Position numbers and translations under genes: made by a program | Assembly: GCF_028640845.1 (NCBI RefSeq) | Contig: NC_080542.1 | Span: 135,101,580-135,165,579 of the forward strand | DNA from: Ahaetulla prasina | Lineage: Eukaryota > Chordata > Lepidosauria > Squamata > Colubridae | DNA length: 64,000 nucleotides | Direction of reading: 5' to 3' | The notes under the pieces: generated by a model | What the model was told of the DNA's origin: nothing | Databases searched by the model: none | Seen by the model: only the letters and a program-made list of their open reading frames with translations | In this document: positions 10,263 to 21,085 of the stretch, piece after piece | How the letters are laid out: each line of letters begins with the position of its first letter | Position numbering within the stretch: the stretch's first letter is position 1

Positions 10263-10740
10263 ATTTTCCTTCATTCATGCCTTGTGTTTTTGAGAAGAAA
10301 TGAGGTAAGACAGAGATCCAGTACCATCTATTGATTATAGATCCTTATTTTTCAAGATCATCTTATTTTCAAGAACAAAGGCATTGTAGGGCTTCTACAT
10401 TGTCTTTCTGCTGGTTCAGAATCTACTTTCCAACCATACATTATTAACTGTGTTTCTTGCTGGCTTAGTTCAGTGCACCTGAAGTTGCAGTTCTGATGGA
10501 AATCAAGAAACACTGAAGTACCAGCAGCTAAACAATCTGATTTCCTATAGGCAGGAACTTTTAGTTCATCCTGCCTCCTAGCTCTTTCATCTGCTTTGCT
10601 TCCAGAAGTTTATCTACTTGAAAATGGTTCTCACTATTTTGTGGTCTGTAGACTTTATTTGTTTACATTATAGACCACCTGTCTTACTTTCTAGAGTGAT
10701 TGGCTTATAACAGCATAAAAATATAAAAGCATTCAAAACA
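10263..10740. other. No gene seen
   Basis: Unique AT-rich sequence without a recognisable frame or repeat. Confidence 0.55.
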
Positions 10741-11160
10741 TTGAAATTAACAACAATGAAATAAAGGTTAAAGACCCAGAGCATGGGCAGTACAGAGGTG
10801 GGCTTTTGTCTCTTACACAATCAATGGCCTCCAGCCTACTGCATTCCCAATGGGGCCCCAAGCCAACCAGCAGAGTCAGATTTTAAGGCTCTTCTGGAAG
10901 GCCAGAAAGATGGAGGCAGATCCTACATCCAGTAGCAAGAAGTTCCAGAGTCATCTCGAACCTAGCCCAAATTCCTTGACCAAAGAACTTCAAAGAAGGC
11001 CTCTTCTGCCAGAGTGAGTGGGGCAAATCAATCCCATTGGGGCAAGACAGTTCCTCAGATAATCTGGTCCCATGCCATAAAGGGCTTTAAGGGTGATAAA
11101 CAATACCAAGATAATAATGATTTGGTTTCGTTTTGCTTCTAGAGCCTTAAGAACCACAAA
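10741..11160 (-). mobile_element. Old L2-like LINE 3' region
   Basis: The minus strand around 11030-11100 reads VLFITLKALYGMGPDYLRN, similar to the FKALHGLGPGYLRD block of the better preserved L2 at 45469. Downstream sequence (ggccagaaagatggaggcag) fits the following part of the frame. It is heavily diverged and interrupted. Confidence 0.6.
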
Positions 11161-11194
11161 GGTCCTAAACATAAGCTCCCATTCCATTCTCGGA

Positions 11195-11398
11195 GCTGAC
11201 CAGAAGTCCAGTTCCCCTATCATAGTCTCCTCCTATCATGGCGTCCTTTTTCCTCTGCCAACTGGAAGTCGGTTTCCCCACCAAAGAGTCTCCTCCTAGC
11301 GCAGCATCCTTTTTCCTCTACCTATCCCATCCTTTTTCCTGCAGCAGAGGGATGAAAGAGCCACATGAGGCTCCAGAGCCATGGGTTGCTGACCCCTG
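11195..11398 (-). mobile_element. hAT-type MITE fragment (CAGGGGTCAGCAACC end)
   Basis: It ends gggttgctgacccctg, the reverse complement of a CAGGGGTCAGCAACCC terminus. It contains an internally repeated block (tcctttttcctctgccaact and a second version some 70 bp later). The same family is at 33126-33438. No second terminus, so truncated. Confidence 0.6.
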
Positions 11399-12535
11399 TT
11401 CTAGAGCATTGAGGAATGGATACAGAACTGAAGTGCCCTAAATTCAGTAATACAAGGGCTCAGTGCTAAGAGGTAGGCATGCACAGTTCGCATGTTGGAT
11501 GGGAAAGATACTTGACTGAAACATCGGGGAACCACCATCAATTACTAGAAATAATCCTGAAATGGATTATTTATTTGTTCACGATGAACTAGATACAGCT
11601 TTATGTTTGATTAGATTCTGCTTTATTTTTGCTTGTGAGTAACATGATAATAATTCTTGGACAATTTCAACTTTTTCTTTTTACCTTAGATGAATTCTCT
11701 AAAAACTTATATTCAAAAGAGAGGGGCGAAGTTAAGACTTATATTTGTGTATCGCAACAGCAGAAGAAACTTCAGTGGAGTTAGAGTTCTTAGTCATGCA
11801 ACCTGAATATTTATTTACCATTTTAGCATTCAATAATCTGTAATAATAATAAACTAGCAGGAAAAAGTCTCATTCATTTCTATCCTGCTGCCAAAACTGG
11901 TGTCCTTTTTATAGACCTAGCATACTTATGAAAATTTATGGTCCTTACATATTGTTTTGAAACCAAATAATGTCGCTCGTCGAGAACAACTACAATATTT
12001 TGCATAATTCCTGTTCAAATGAAAAATAGTGGTCTATATATTGATTTCATTTAACTTGTTCTATTTCCATTTTAGAACTCATTAAAATGTAAATGGTAGT
12101 GACAGAAAAATAATTCAATTTACCCTTTTATGGGGATTATATATATGTATATTTAAATGGAAATATGGTGTTAAAATTGGTGTTTGCTTCAGCAGGGGAA
12201 AAAGATAACCCAAGCCCAGCTGATAATCCATTGCAAATGAATCAAATACATATGATAAATTCAGATCAAAAACCATGAAAGACAGTACCTGCCATGAAAC
12301 ATAAATGTATTTATTTATTTATAGGTAAAATCATAATTAGCTAAGCTCAAAAGGCAGTCTGCCCAAACCAGCAGCATTCTTGCTATGAATTGAAATACAT
12401 TCATTTGCACTCATCACATAGAGATACATTTTACTAGCCATTAGTATATATATTTTTATAATGTTTGAGATTTCCAACCATGCCCATCATAAAAGCATCA
12501 TAATATAGAAGGATTAATGAATGAAGGCAAATATA
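11399..12535. other. No gene seen
   Basis: AT-rich unique sequence, with a short ATTTATTTATTT tract near 12310. Confidence 0.55.
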
Positions 12536-12655
12536 CATATCCCAGGATAATATTGCAGGGTCCAGTCTGGGTTGTTCATTGGGATCAGAGATAGTCTTCT
12601 GAACTTTTGGACTTGTGCTGGAGCCCATCCTCATAGAATTGAGCCCATTCTCAGA
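12536..12655 (+). repeat. Single arm of the palindromic element
   Basis: acatatcccaggataatatt through 'gcccatcctcatag' matches the left arm of the palindrome at 32112-32358. The right arm is absent. Confidence 0.65.
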
Positions 12656-12666
12656 AAGATTTATAT

Positions 12667-12992
12667 CAGTGGTGAAATCCTACCGGTTCACACCAGTTCA
12701 AGTGAACCGGTATTGATAAAAGCTACTGGTTCAGCGAACTGGTAGTAAAAAAGAGTAAAAAAAGCTACTAGTTGGTCCAAACCGGTATTTTCTATGATTA
12801 GCTGTGCCGTGTGATTTAAAATTGCTAGAAAGCAGGAACAGCTGTTCCTCCTCGCTGTTCTACTTACCTTCCCATGTCTCCTTCCCAAGTAATTTGACAT
12901 GCACTGTGCATGTGCGCCCAGCGCACACTTGGCGCACACCGTGTATGCGAGGGTAGTCAATCGGTGGCAAACCAGGAAAGATTTCACCACTG
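12667..12992. mobile_element. hAT-type MITE, 326 bp, with 8-bp target-site duplication
   Basis: Inverted ends CAGTGGTGAAATCC and its near reverse complement (gatttcaccactg) bound the element. Flanks are ATTTATAT (12659-12666) and ATTTACAT (12993-13000), an 8-bp duplication with one mismatch. 8-bp duplications and CAG-type ends are hallmarks of the hAT superfamily. No transposase is encoded, so it would depend on a partner in trans. Confidence 0.85.
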
Positions 12993-13385
12993 ATTTACAT
13001 TTAATATCATTGTCAGTGATTCAGGCTATGCTCATTTTTACTTAGAAAATAGATACAGGTAGCCTTCCGCTTATGACCATAAGTAAGCCCAAAATTTCTG
13101 TTGCTAAGTAAGAGATTTGTTAGTGAGTTTTGCCCCATTATGACTTTTCTTGCCAGAGTTGTTAAGGGAATCATTTGCAGGTGTTAAGTTAGTCACACAA
13201 TTGTTAAGTGAACCTGGCTTCCCCATTGACTTTGCTTGTCAGAAGGTCGCAAAAGGTGATCACATGACTGAGACGCACTGCAACCATCACAAATATGAGC
13301 TCGTTGCCAAGTGAATTTTGAACCATGGGGATGCTGCAGTGATCATAAGTGTGAAAAATGATCATAAGCCACTTTTTTCAATGTA

Positions 13386-13904
13386 TGTCGTGTCCCACTC
13401 CTCCGCTGACGGCTGGGTCAGGGAAATCCGAATCAGGCTTGCCTCTGCAGCTCTGCCCAAAGTCCTAGCAAAGTCCTCAGAGCAGGCAGGAGACCAGTAA
13501 GTGACTTCAGCAAGATAAGTTCGACTTTTGCCTGACTCAGAGACTGCCAGAAAGTAGATCCTTTATATAGGCCATGGGGTGTGGCTCCATGACTCAGCAC
13601 TCATTAAGGCCTGCCCCTCCCTTCCCTCTGTTGCCTCCGCCTATCCAATCTTCTGATGCGAGGATTACTCCAATCAGCTGTTGGTAATAAACCCTCCTCA
13701 GGCTCACATGCTGTGGAGGAGGGAGAGGGGTCTAGCTGCTCCGTTTGCCTGGGCATGGAGTCAGGGCTGGGGCCGGGAGATTCTCCTTCTTCTGCAGTTT
13801 GTGTGGGCATGGAGCCAGGACTTGGGCCGGGAGGCATACATTCCTCAGTGTTCGGGAGCAGGTAAGAAGGCCCCGGCTGCTCTGAGGGCGGGCAAGACAC
13901 AACA
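13386..13904 (-). mobile_element. Solo LTR, 519 bp, 5-bp target-site duplication
   Basis: On the minus strand it runs TGTTGTGTC ... ACACGACA, the TG...CA ends of an LTR. It is flanked by ATGTA at 13381-13385 and 13905-13909. A TATA box lies at about 13561-13570 (tatataaag on the minus strand). No internal region remains, so recombination between two LTRs has removed it. The family member at 40850-41348 has the same ends. 5-bp duplications fit Ty3/gypsy or some endogenous retroviruses. Which one it is cannot be told from an LTR alone. Confidence 0.9.
13604..13904 (-). other. Open frame inside the LTR, shared with the second copy
   Basis: A ~100-codon minus-strand frame runs from the LTR's start to a TAA just upstream of the TATA box. 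It reads QPGPSYLL near its beginning and QREGRGRP at its end, and is rich in P, S and E. The LTR at 40850-41348 keeps the same frame with in-frame length differences and the same stop position. It has no ATG at the LTR start and would be the tail of a frame entering from the internal region. No family recognised. Confidence 0.55.
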
Positions 13905-14111
13905 ATGTAAGGTCGCACAGTGACTAAATGAACTGTTATAAACTGAGGACTACCTGCACCAAAATTCGTTTCCATTACTTTAATTAAAATCAGACCTGTC
14001 CCTATTTGCGCTAATGGAAACAAAAATTATACAACTGCACTACTTTTCGATAGTGGTGATGTAGTTCTTAAGACTTTTCTACCGATTCACTTTGGCTCCT
14101 TGAGTTTAACA

Positions 14112-14690
14112 GATTTAACAGATTAACAGAGTTGGAAGGGACTTTGTAAGTCATCTACTCCAACACCCCACCCAAATAAGAGACCCTACAACAGGTAAGG
14201 GTCAAGGCCCATAGGCTGGATCTGGCCTGCAAGGTGCTTAGATTTGGCCCGTAAGGCCGCCCTGGAAACTGCAAAGGACCCAGCCTGCAGCACCTCTGGC
14301 AGTGAAAATGGAGCTCAAGAGGGTTGCGCACAGCCCCCCTGAGCTCCATTTTCTCTGGCAGAGGGTTGCAGGAAGCTGTTGCAGCCAAAAGTGGAGCTCA
14401 GGAGGCCCTTTTTGCTGGTAGAGCACTCAGGCCACCATAGGCACCCCTCCCAACATTAGTGACATGCTGGCCATGCCCACCCTGGTCCCTTGAGGTCAAA
14501 CACAATCCTGATGTGACCCTCAATGAAATTGAGTTTGACATCCCTGCCCTACACCCTTTCTGACAAATGGCAGTCCAATCTCTTCTTGAAGGCCTCCAGT
14601 GATGAAGCTCCCACAACTTCCGAAGGCAACTTCTGTTCCATTGATTGATTGTTCTCATTGTCAGAAAATTCAGAGTTTGAAGCAAGACAT
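14112..14690 (-). mobile_element. Old CR1 3' end, split by a hAT element
   Basis: aacagagttggaagggactt starts the reversed CR1 3' terminus; the CR1 text resumes after 14554 (aaatggcagtccaatctctt, ggcctccagtgatgaagctc). It is more diverged than the copy at 6646. A hAT MITE occupies 14192-14546. Confidence 0.75.
14192..14546. mobile_element. hAT-type MITE, 355 bp, 8-bp target-site duplication
   Basis: Left end caggtaagggtcaaggccca and right end gagtttgacatccctg match the family at 48650 and 63140 (ends CAGGGGTGTCAAACTC). Flanks are CCCTACAA (14184-14191) and CCCTACAC (14547-14554), 7 of 8 identical. The body holds repeated GC-rich 'ggagctc' palindromes. Non-coding. Confidence 0.85.
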
Positions 14691-15809
14691 CTTAAAGCTA
14701 AGAAAAAAATTATGAAAATGAGCAAGTAGTTTGAATACTTCCTATATGATAAAAAGCTAAAACATTTGGATACTTTTACTGGGAAGAAAGGGACACTTAA
14801 ATAAATCAAGACAGAATTTTAATGGAGTGTACAAATCTGATCAAAAAGTCAAAAACAGGTTGTTTGGTTACCTTTTATCATACCACAACTTTGAATGCAC
14901 ATTAGAAGCAATGTGAAAAAAGAAGCTTCTTCATATAAGGCATATTTTACTGGCCACATTTTGTGTTATGGTGTGTGTTAGTGGCTGTCTGCTTTATAGT
15001 GCAATTGATATCAGCGTTCAAATGAATAGACGATAAATATATCTGAACATGAGCCATTGTGGGGCACAATTGAATAAATTGTTATTTATGGATTTTGCTA
15101 GTAAGTTTCAATGAGTATTTTTCCATTTATTCTTAGAATCAGGAAGTCTAGTTAGGATCCTTATTTTGATCCAGCAGATCTAGGAAACCACTGGGAACTT
15201 TCGGAAAAAGCATCATGATAGCAAAATATCAGTGATACAGATTACAAAAGCCACAATTTTCCTTGCCCTAAGGTACTCATCTCCTATTTAATTCATCTTC
15301 CCATCCCATCCATCACATAAATGAAATGTAGAACAGCCCCATGTTTCTTCAAGAGGCTATTAGCCTGCTAAAGCAAGTATTTGAGACTTGATTAGATTAA
15401 ATAAGTAGACACAGACTTTACATTACAATGTACTCTGTATTTAATTTATAGCTCAAATGTCAGAAAATCTGATGAACCATAATCATACTTCAGCATCATC
15501 TACTTCAATATATTTCTGTGTGCTTTTATTTTCAGAAAGTCATAAATTCTGGAGCATGCGCATATACAAACACAGGCACCAAGTCTATTTTCATAAAAAC
15601 AGCTGCTAGCATCTTATATTCCTGGGTCTTTTTTATATCAGTTTCATGGAATTTTATGTCATCCATGTTCAAAAGCATTTCTGCAAACTTCTACATATAA
15701 TTAGAGCACAAAGGGTCATTTCCAGGTGTGAACTTGACTGTGAAGAGCATTTGTGTTCTTCTTCAAGGATTCTACATTCCACTAACACAATTGCAATCAA
15801 CCATGCGTG
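14691..15809. other. No gene seen
   Basis: AT-rich unique sequence. The short frame at 15518-15700 has no recognisable similarity. Confidence 0.55.
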
Positions 15810-15938
15810 ATCCACTCAGGCTCCATTTTCACTGGACTATGGGCTGGTCCTTTGCTATTTCCAGGGCAGTCCTGTGGGCCAGATCTAAGTACCTCGTGGG
15901 CTGAATATGGGCCATGGACCTTGAGTTTCAGACCGCGT
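15810..15938 (-). mobile_element. hAT-type MITE half (family of 48650/63140)
   Basis: Reversed end 'accttgagtttcagacc' plus 'gggctggtcctttgctattt' and 'gggcagtcctgtgggccaga' match the left half of the 48650 family. The other half is missing. Confidence 0.65.
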
Positions 15939-17652
15939 CCTAGAGAATATTTTTTCATATTGGGGAAAATGATGAATGAGTATGTGTGGTTTTATTTCTT
16001 CCTTAGATTTATATCTTGCCTTTCATAGTATAGCACTTTCTCCCCTACAATCCTTCAAGATAGGCTGTGTTGTGACAGAGTGACCGGTTCAGCATCCCCC
16101 AATGAGATTCCATAGATGAATCTCTCTGGTTCTATTCTCAAAATCTTCTCTACTCATTGACGAACAACACAACAGAAGATGTCATGTAGAAACTTTCTGT
16201 TGAGCTAGGGCAACTTTTAAATGGAGCCTATCAAAGATTTGATAAATATCCTATTCATGCAATTCCAGGAGAAGCCTGCAAGTTTATGATACCTTCTACT
16301 GGACCTCAAAAATCATGAGTTGTGAAGGCCCAGTTTTAATTTCCTAGAAACTTTCCAAGAAGGAAGCCCGTGATGCTCCATTGCTAATTGGTATGCCTTC
16401 ATCCATGACTGCTATAATATCTTTTGTTCAGATATTCTTTTTTTTTAATCAATCCAGAGTCCAATGCCGTCGGGTTTCTGTTTTAGCCCTGAAGTATGTA
16501 TCTTTTTATCTAGTAAGAGTGAAGTGATGAAGGGTTCTTCAAATCAATTGCTTCCTGGAATTTCTATATCAGTATAATGACAAAGCCAACCCCTTAGAAT
16601 TCATGGAACCTAAATTTCTCAGTTTAAAAAGTTTGTGTGCACTGTCAGTATAGTGCCCTTAATGAATGTAGGGTTGAAATAAATGTACTCTAATAAGTGA
16701 AATCAGTCCTTAAATTCCCTTTGGTGTCAACCCTTCACTTTTTACTTTCTCACAGTAACCTCTATTTCAAATCAAAGCTGCCACCTGCTTAGAGTCACAC
16801 TTACATTTAATTTAGTTATGGTGAGTATTGCCCCAACATCCTTTTTGAAACTCAGATTACTTGCAAGCTAATATGGAGTGAACAATTTTTCCTCTTGACA
16901 AGAGAGCTAGTTAGAAACCTCAAGGCTAGTAGGTTAAAGTCAGTTTAATGGACTCATCATCTGAGTCTCTACAGCACAATTGTAGCAGGATTCCTTCTCC
17001 GAGATAGTTAGATGCTAGTAGGATGGGTGAAAAATATATTATATTGAGTCTTTCATTAGTTTTCCTCTTAGCACTATTGGATAAACATATTGGGAAAAAT
17101 TGAACCTTGTTACTATCTGTGTTAAACAATTTCAGTGAGAATTTTATATGTGCCAAAATGGAAAGATATGTCAATTCCCATTATGGAAGAATGGATGGAA
17201 AAAGGAATGGAACTGGTGGAGATAACAAAATTAATTGTTTTAATTAAGAAAAAGAATGTATCTAGCTTTGTTTCTACTTAAAGACTGCTTCTAGACTTCG
17301 TGCTCGAAACAGGAAAAAGTGTAATTTGACTGTTTTGATATTAGATTAGCTTGTTGTTATAGAAATGGCTAGTACTTACTAATTAAATAAAAGTAAAAAG
17401 TTGAGAAAGTCAATTTTGTCCTTTACAACAGCAATTTTTTTTGAAGCCACTGATTTTTTTCCTTTTCCTCAGAACACTTTCCCCATATCTTCTTTTCCTA
17501 TTTCCCTATTTCCTATTCCTGTCTTTAATTTCATTTATATTTTATATTATTAAATAAAGTTTATGAAATTCAAGGAAAAAAGAAGACAGAAGGGTATAGA
17601 CAAAAATTAAGAACTTACGCTGAATTTTCTCTTCATCTAAGAGATTGCTAGT
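15939..17652. other. No gene seen
   Basis: Unique sequence. No frame beyond about 80 codons, none recognisable. Confidence 0.55.
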
Positions 17653-17660
17653 ATGAAGTC

Positions 17661-17969
17661 CAGAGGTGGGTTTCAGCAGGTTTTGACCAGTTCTGGAGAA
17701 CCAGTAGTGGAAACTTTGAGTAGTTCGGAGAACTGGTAAATACCACCTCTGACTGGCCCTGCCCCCATCTATTCTCTGCCTCCTGAGTCCCAGTTGATCG
17801 GGAGGAAATGGGGATTTTGCAGTATCCTTCCCCTGGAGTGGGGTGGGAATGGAGATTTTACAATATCCTTCCCCTGCCACACCCACCAAGCCACACCCAC
17901 CAAGCCATGCCATGCCCACCAAGCTATACCCACAGAACCAGTAGTAAAAAAATTTGGAACCCACCACTG
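17661..17969. mobile_element. hAT-type MITE, 309 bp, perfect 8-bp target-site duplication
   Basis: Ends cagaggtgggtttcagcagg and aacccaccactg; flanks ATGAAGTC at 17653-17660 and 17970-17977 are identical. The interior carries two copies of a ~45-bp unit (gattttgcagtatccttccc) and a 'ccacacccaccaagcc' repeat. Same family as 33831-34175. Confidence 0.92.
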
Positions 17970-17977
17970 ATGAAGTC

Positions 17978-18694
17978 TCTTCTTTCTGCCTTTCCTCCTA
18001 GGCTTACACACACAGAAAGAAACAGAGGGAGGGAGGGAGAGGGATCCCAGAAGTAAACACACACACACATAGAGTGTCAACCCTACACAAACTTAATTTT
18101 TTGTTTTGTTCCACTTCAGAAAAATGAGTCTCCTAAATTTTATTGTGTTTTGAGCAATCTTTCTAGCACTCCATTGCTTGATCTTTATCCGTCTCCCACT
18201 ACCACACACTACTTACTATACATGATCATCTTGAATTGTTACTGTCCCTATCATCTTGCATATTTTTTCTTTGAGATATTTTTCTTAATCCCACCATTTA
18301 TTTATTTTTTCAGAATTCTGCCTACATAGCATCCCCTTTGCCTGAGTTTCCCCATCTCATGATCTTCTCCCAAAGTGCATTCAGGTTGTGCAAAACATGT
18401 AGCATCTGAAATATTTTGAACTCAATGTGTAGTATCTTTAGAGCTCAGACCAGCATTTATCATTCAGGGTTGTTTCTGGACTGGGCAGAACAGCCGGTTT
18501 CTGTAGAGGGCAGAGGAAATGGCATGTAGGACAAGAGGAAGAATCGCTTTCAGATAAAAGGAGTATGAACCCAGACCAAGAAATTAACTTCAGAAAATAT
18601 CTCAGACAAGCCCTTTCTAGTTCACACAGAAATAAAGAAAGGGAAGAAGAAGTACATTCAGACTTGCACGATTTTGTACTATGGCTGTTATAGT
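17978..18694. other. No gene seen
   Basis: Contains a purine-rich stretch (gagggagggagggaga, about 18026-18042) and a short (CA)n at about 18057-18070. A 140-codon minus-strand frame at 18438-18860 overlaps the MITE and looks like chance. Confidence 0.55.
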
Positions 18695-18999
18695 ACAGAT
18701 AACAGCCTTGACTTATAACCATCCCCACAGTCACAAGAACAAAATCCAGACACTTGGCAACCAACATGTATTTACAATGGCTGCAGCAACCAAGGGCCAT
18801 ATGAACACCATTTGCAACTTTCCCAGCCATCTTCCAGCAATCAAAGTCAATGGGATTCACTTAACAACCTCCTGATTCACTGTTTTGCTTAACAGCCTGG
18901 AAAAGGAATCATAAAATTAACTGCAGCTCACTTAGCAACCACCTTGCTCGGCCATGGAAATTCTGGTCCCAGTTGTGATCAAAAGTCAAGGACTACCTG
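18695..18999. mobile_element. Inverted-end MITE (CAGGTAGTCC family)
   Basis: Starts cagataacagccttgactta and ends aagtcaaggactacctg, with family blocks acttggcaaccaacatgta and gcttaacagcctgg between. Diverged but complete in outline. Confidence 0.75.
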
Positions 19000-19351
19000 A
19001 AAAAAAATTATTCTGATCTTCATGGCATTGTTTTCTTAGTCTGGTCTACCTTCTAGGGCTGATGGTTTCAATTGTGAAATAGGGCCTTTCATTATCTCTA
19101 ATAGGCAAACAAGTTTTCTTTCTTTCATGATGCTAGTCTACATTAACATTTATTCTCTCATGAACTATTTATCTGTGTCAGCCTCTGACACTGACTATAT
19201 CAATTTGAACAACCTGTGCCCCTGTAAAAACTCAGGCAGAACTCTTCCAGCCACAGGGTGTTGATGTGCCTGAGATAAAATAACTTAGAAACAAGAGATG
19301 ATCAGGGTTATGATACAAAAACATAAGAAAAAATAAAAGAAAGCTTGACAA
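19000..19351. other. No gene seen
   Basis: Unique sequence between two repeats. Confidence 0.5.
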
Positions 19352-19580
19352 CAAGCTCTGGTGGCACAGTGATTAAACTGCAGTATCGCAGGCAAACGCT
19401 ACCCACAGCCTGGAGTCTAATCCTGATGGAGCTCAAGTTTGTCTCAGCCTTCTAACCTTCAAAGACTGGTAAAATGAGGATCCAAATTTGTTAGGGACAA
19501 TATGCATAAAATGCTTCTTCGCTGTAAACCACCTAGAAAGTTCTATAAGGCACTGTGTGGTAGTATATGAACTTAACTGC
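19352..19580 (+). mobile_element. tRNA-derived SINE, diverged
   Basis: The head 'gctctggtggcacagtgatt' carries a box-A-like segment; the body has 'ggtaaaatgaggatccaa' and the tail 'ctgtaaaccacctagaaagt' followed by 'atgaacttaactgctattgc'. Same family as 41436-41665 and, reversed, 28041-28305. Confidence 0.75.
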
Positions 19581-19604
19581 TATTGCTACAGCTATTTTCT
19601 GTAA

Positions 19605-19720
19605 AATATGGAGATTCTCAGTCATCCAGATTATAGTTATCCCAAAGGTGCTTTTTCAAGAAGCACCTGGACTTTCTGGTTTTTCTTTGAATTGGTGCCT
19701 ATAAAATCATTTATAAAATC
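19605..19720 (-). repeat. Penelope-like element end fragment
   Basis: tatggagattctcagtcatc and 'aggtgctttttcaagaagca' then 'ggactttctggtttttctt' are the reversed terminal block found in the Penelope-like copies at 32985 and 36267. Confidence 0.65.
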
Positions 19721-19815
19721 ATTTAAGACTAGTTGCCTCTTGAAAAAGCATCTTTGTAAGACTGGATATTTATTAGCGTACAGTAATAAGATATTTTGTT
19801 GTTCTTGTTCAACAG

Positions 19816-19950
19816 CAGAGAATTCAGGATGGGTTCATACCCTGCTTCCCAGGATCTCACACCGATTGCAGGAACGTTGTAACACCCAGTTTGGCACATG
19901 GCTGGATGCCACAGATCACCGCCTCTCCGCACAATCAGAAACACCACATG
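19816..19950 (+). other. Candidate exon (135 nt)
   Basis: A T-rich tract (ttttgttgttcttgttcaac) leads into a CAG acceptor ending at 19815 (a second CAG follows 3 bp later), and a strong donor ATG|gtaagt begins at 19951. The 135 bases between are exactly 45 codons, GC-richer than the flanks, and open in two forward frames. One reads RIQDGFIPCFPGSHTDC near its start; the other reads LPRISHRLQERCNTQFGTW. I recognise neither. No neighbouring exon is identifiable, so this may be an exon of a gene spanning the window, an untranslated RNA exon, or chance. Confidence 0.35.
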
Positions 19951-20122
19951 GTAAGTCTTTGGAATGACCCTTCGGTTATGTGGAAAATGGACTCACCTCA
20001 TTGTTGTGATTTATTTCTGGTTAACATAAAAAATAGGGATCTCTTTTAGAAAGAAACAAAGAAATACAAATTTTTCATATCCCAATGTTTATAAAATTAC
20101 AGCAATGTAATCTTCATATGAA

Positions 20123-20633
20123 GGGACCTGGTGGCTCGGTGGCTAAGAAGCTGAGCTTGTTGATCAGAAGATTGGCAGTTCAGCAGTTCAAATCCCTAGT
20201 GCCCAGTGGTGGGATTCAAGTCATTTAACAACTGGTTCTCTGTCCTAATGATTTCTTCCAACAAACAGTTTGTCAAACTTCTCAGACAGTTAACAACCGG
20301 TTTTCCCGAAGTGGTGCGAACTGGCTGAATCCCACCACTGCTAGTGCCGCGTAATGGGGTGAGCTCTCATTACTTGTCTCACCTTCTGCCAACCTAGCAG
20401 TTTGAAAGCACGTAAAAAATGCAAGTAGAAAAATAGATACCACCTTTGGTGGGAAGGTAACAGCATTCCGTGCATCTTTGGTGTTTAGTCATGCCAGCCA
20501 CATGACAGTCTTTGGAGACTTCTTCAGACAGCGCTGGCTCTTCGGCTTTGAAACGGAAATGAACACCGTCCCCAAGAGCCAGCCAGAAATGACTAGCAAG
20601 TATGTGTGGGGGAACCTTTACCTTTACCTTAAA
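20123..20633 (+). mobile_element. Sauria SINE with perfect target-site duplications
   Basis: gggacctggtggctcggtgg is the tRNA-like head; 'cctgccaacctagcag'-type (here ttctgccaacctagcagttt), 'ggtgggaaggtaacagcatt' and 'catgccagccacatgacagt' are the known Sauria SINE body, and the tail ends in repeated 'acctttaccttt'. It is flanked by CTTCATATGAA at 20112-20122 and 20634-20644, 11 of 11 identical. A hAT MITE with its own 8-bp duplication sits inside (20204-20340). Sauria SINEs are a squamate-specific family, the strongest single clue to the host. Confidence 0.95.
20204..20340. mobile_element. 137-bp hAT-type MITE, perfect 8-bp target-site duplication
   Basis: Ends cagtggtgggattcaagtca and ctgaatcccaccactg; identical flanks CTAGTGCC at 20196-20203 and 20341-20348. 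It interrupts the Sauria SINE, whose sequence resumes exactly after the duplication. Same length as the copies at 31128 and 57699. The interior has an inverted 'aaccggtt'-type core. Confidence 0.96.
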
Positions 20634-20862
20634 CTTCATATGAAAATGAGTCAAATTATGGAGTGTATATACAATTATCTTTGGACTGCTTTCTCTTTTT
20701 TAGTCAGGTTTTTCTGCAGTTTCTTAAAACAACAGAAGAATCAGTGCACATTTTCTCAACAAAAAGTGTTGCTAGATTATTATTATTTCTACCTGCAGTT
20801 GAAGGTAAGATACCTTGTAGAAGAGGAAAATGTCTGGGGCACTTCTACATTGTAAATCTTGT

Positions 20863-21085
20863 ACAGTAGTATCTCAGTGCTCATCATTAATTGGTTCCAG
20901 GAGGTACAATGAGTACCAAAAATAATAACAAATGTTTCCTCTAAGAAATAATGTAGTGAATCAAAAGACAGACAGTAGGAACAAGTTCTAGTTTATGCAC
21001 TGAGTACCAAACAAACAATAAGTATCGGGACAAAATTTTCACATCAGTATGTGTTGAGTACCAAATTCAATAAGTTTCACAGTAG
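20863..21085. repeat. Possible mariner-type MITE
   Basis: acagtagtatctcagtgctc at the left, repeated 'gagtaccaaa' motifs, 'ttggttccaggaggtac' and 'gaaataatgtagtga' in the body resemble a widespread reptile MITE beginning ACAGTAGTACCTCGGT. The right end is unclear. Confidence 0.4.

Larger units (their letters stand above)
13056..13956. mobile_element. Inverted-end MITE (CAGGTAGTCC family), split by a solo LTR
   Basis: It begins caggtagccttccgcttatg and ends ctgaggactacctg, an inverted pair. The body carries family blocks such as ccccattgactttgcttgtc and gtcgcaaaaggtgatcacat. A solo LTR at 13386-13904 interrupts it near its right end. The left flank ends in TA. About 17 copies of this non-coding family occur in the window. 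Confidence 0.85.

Noticed and set aside
18438..18860. 140-codon minus-strand frame
   Set aside because: Overlaps the inverted-end MITE and has no recognisable domain or conserved motif.
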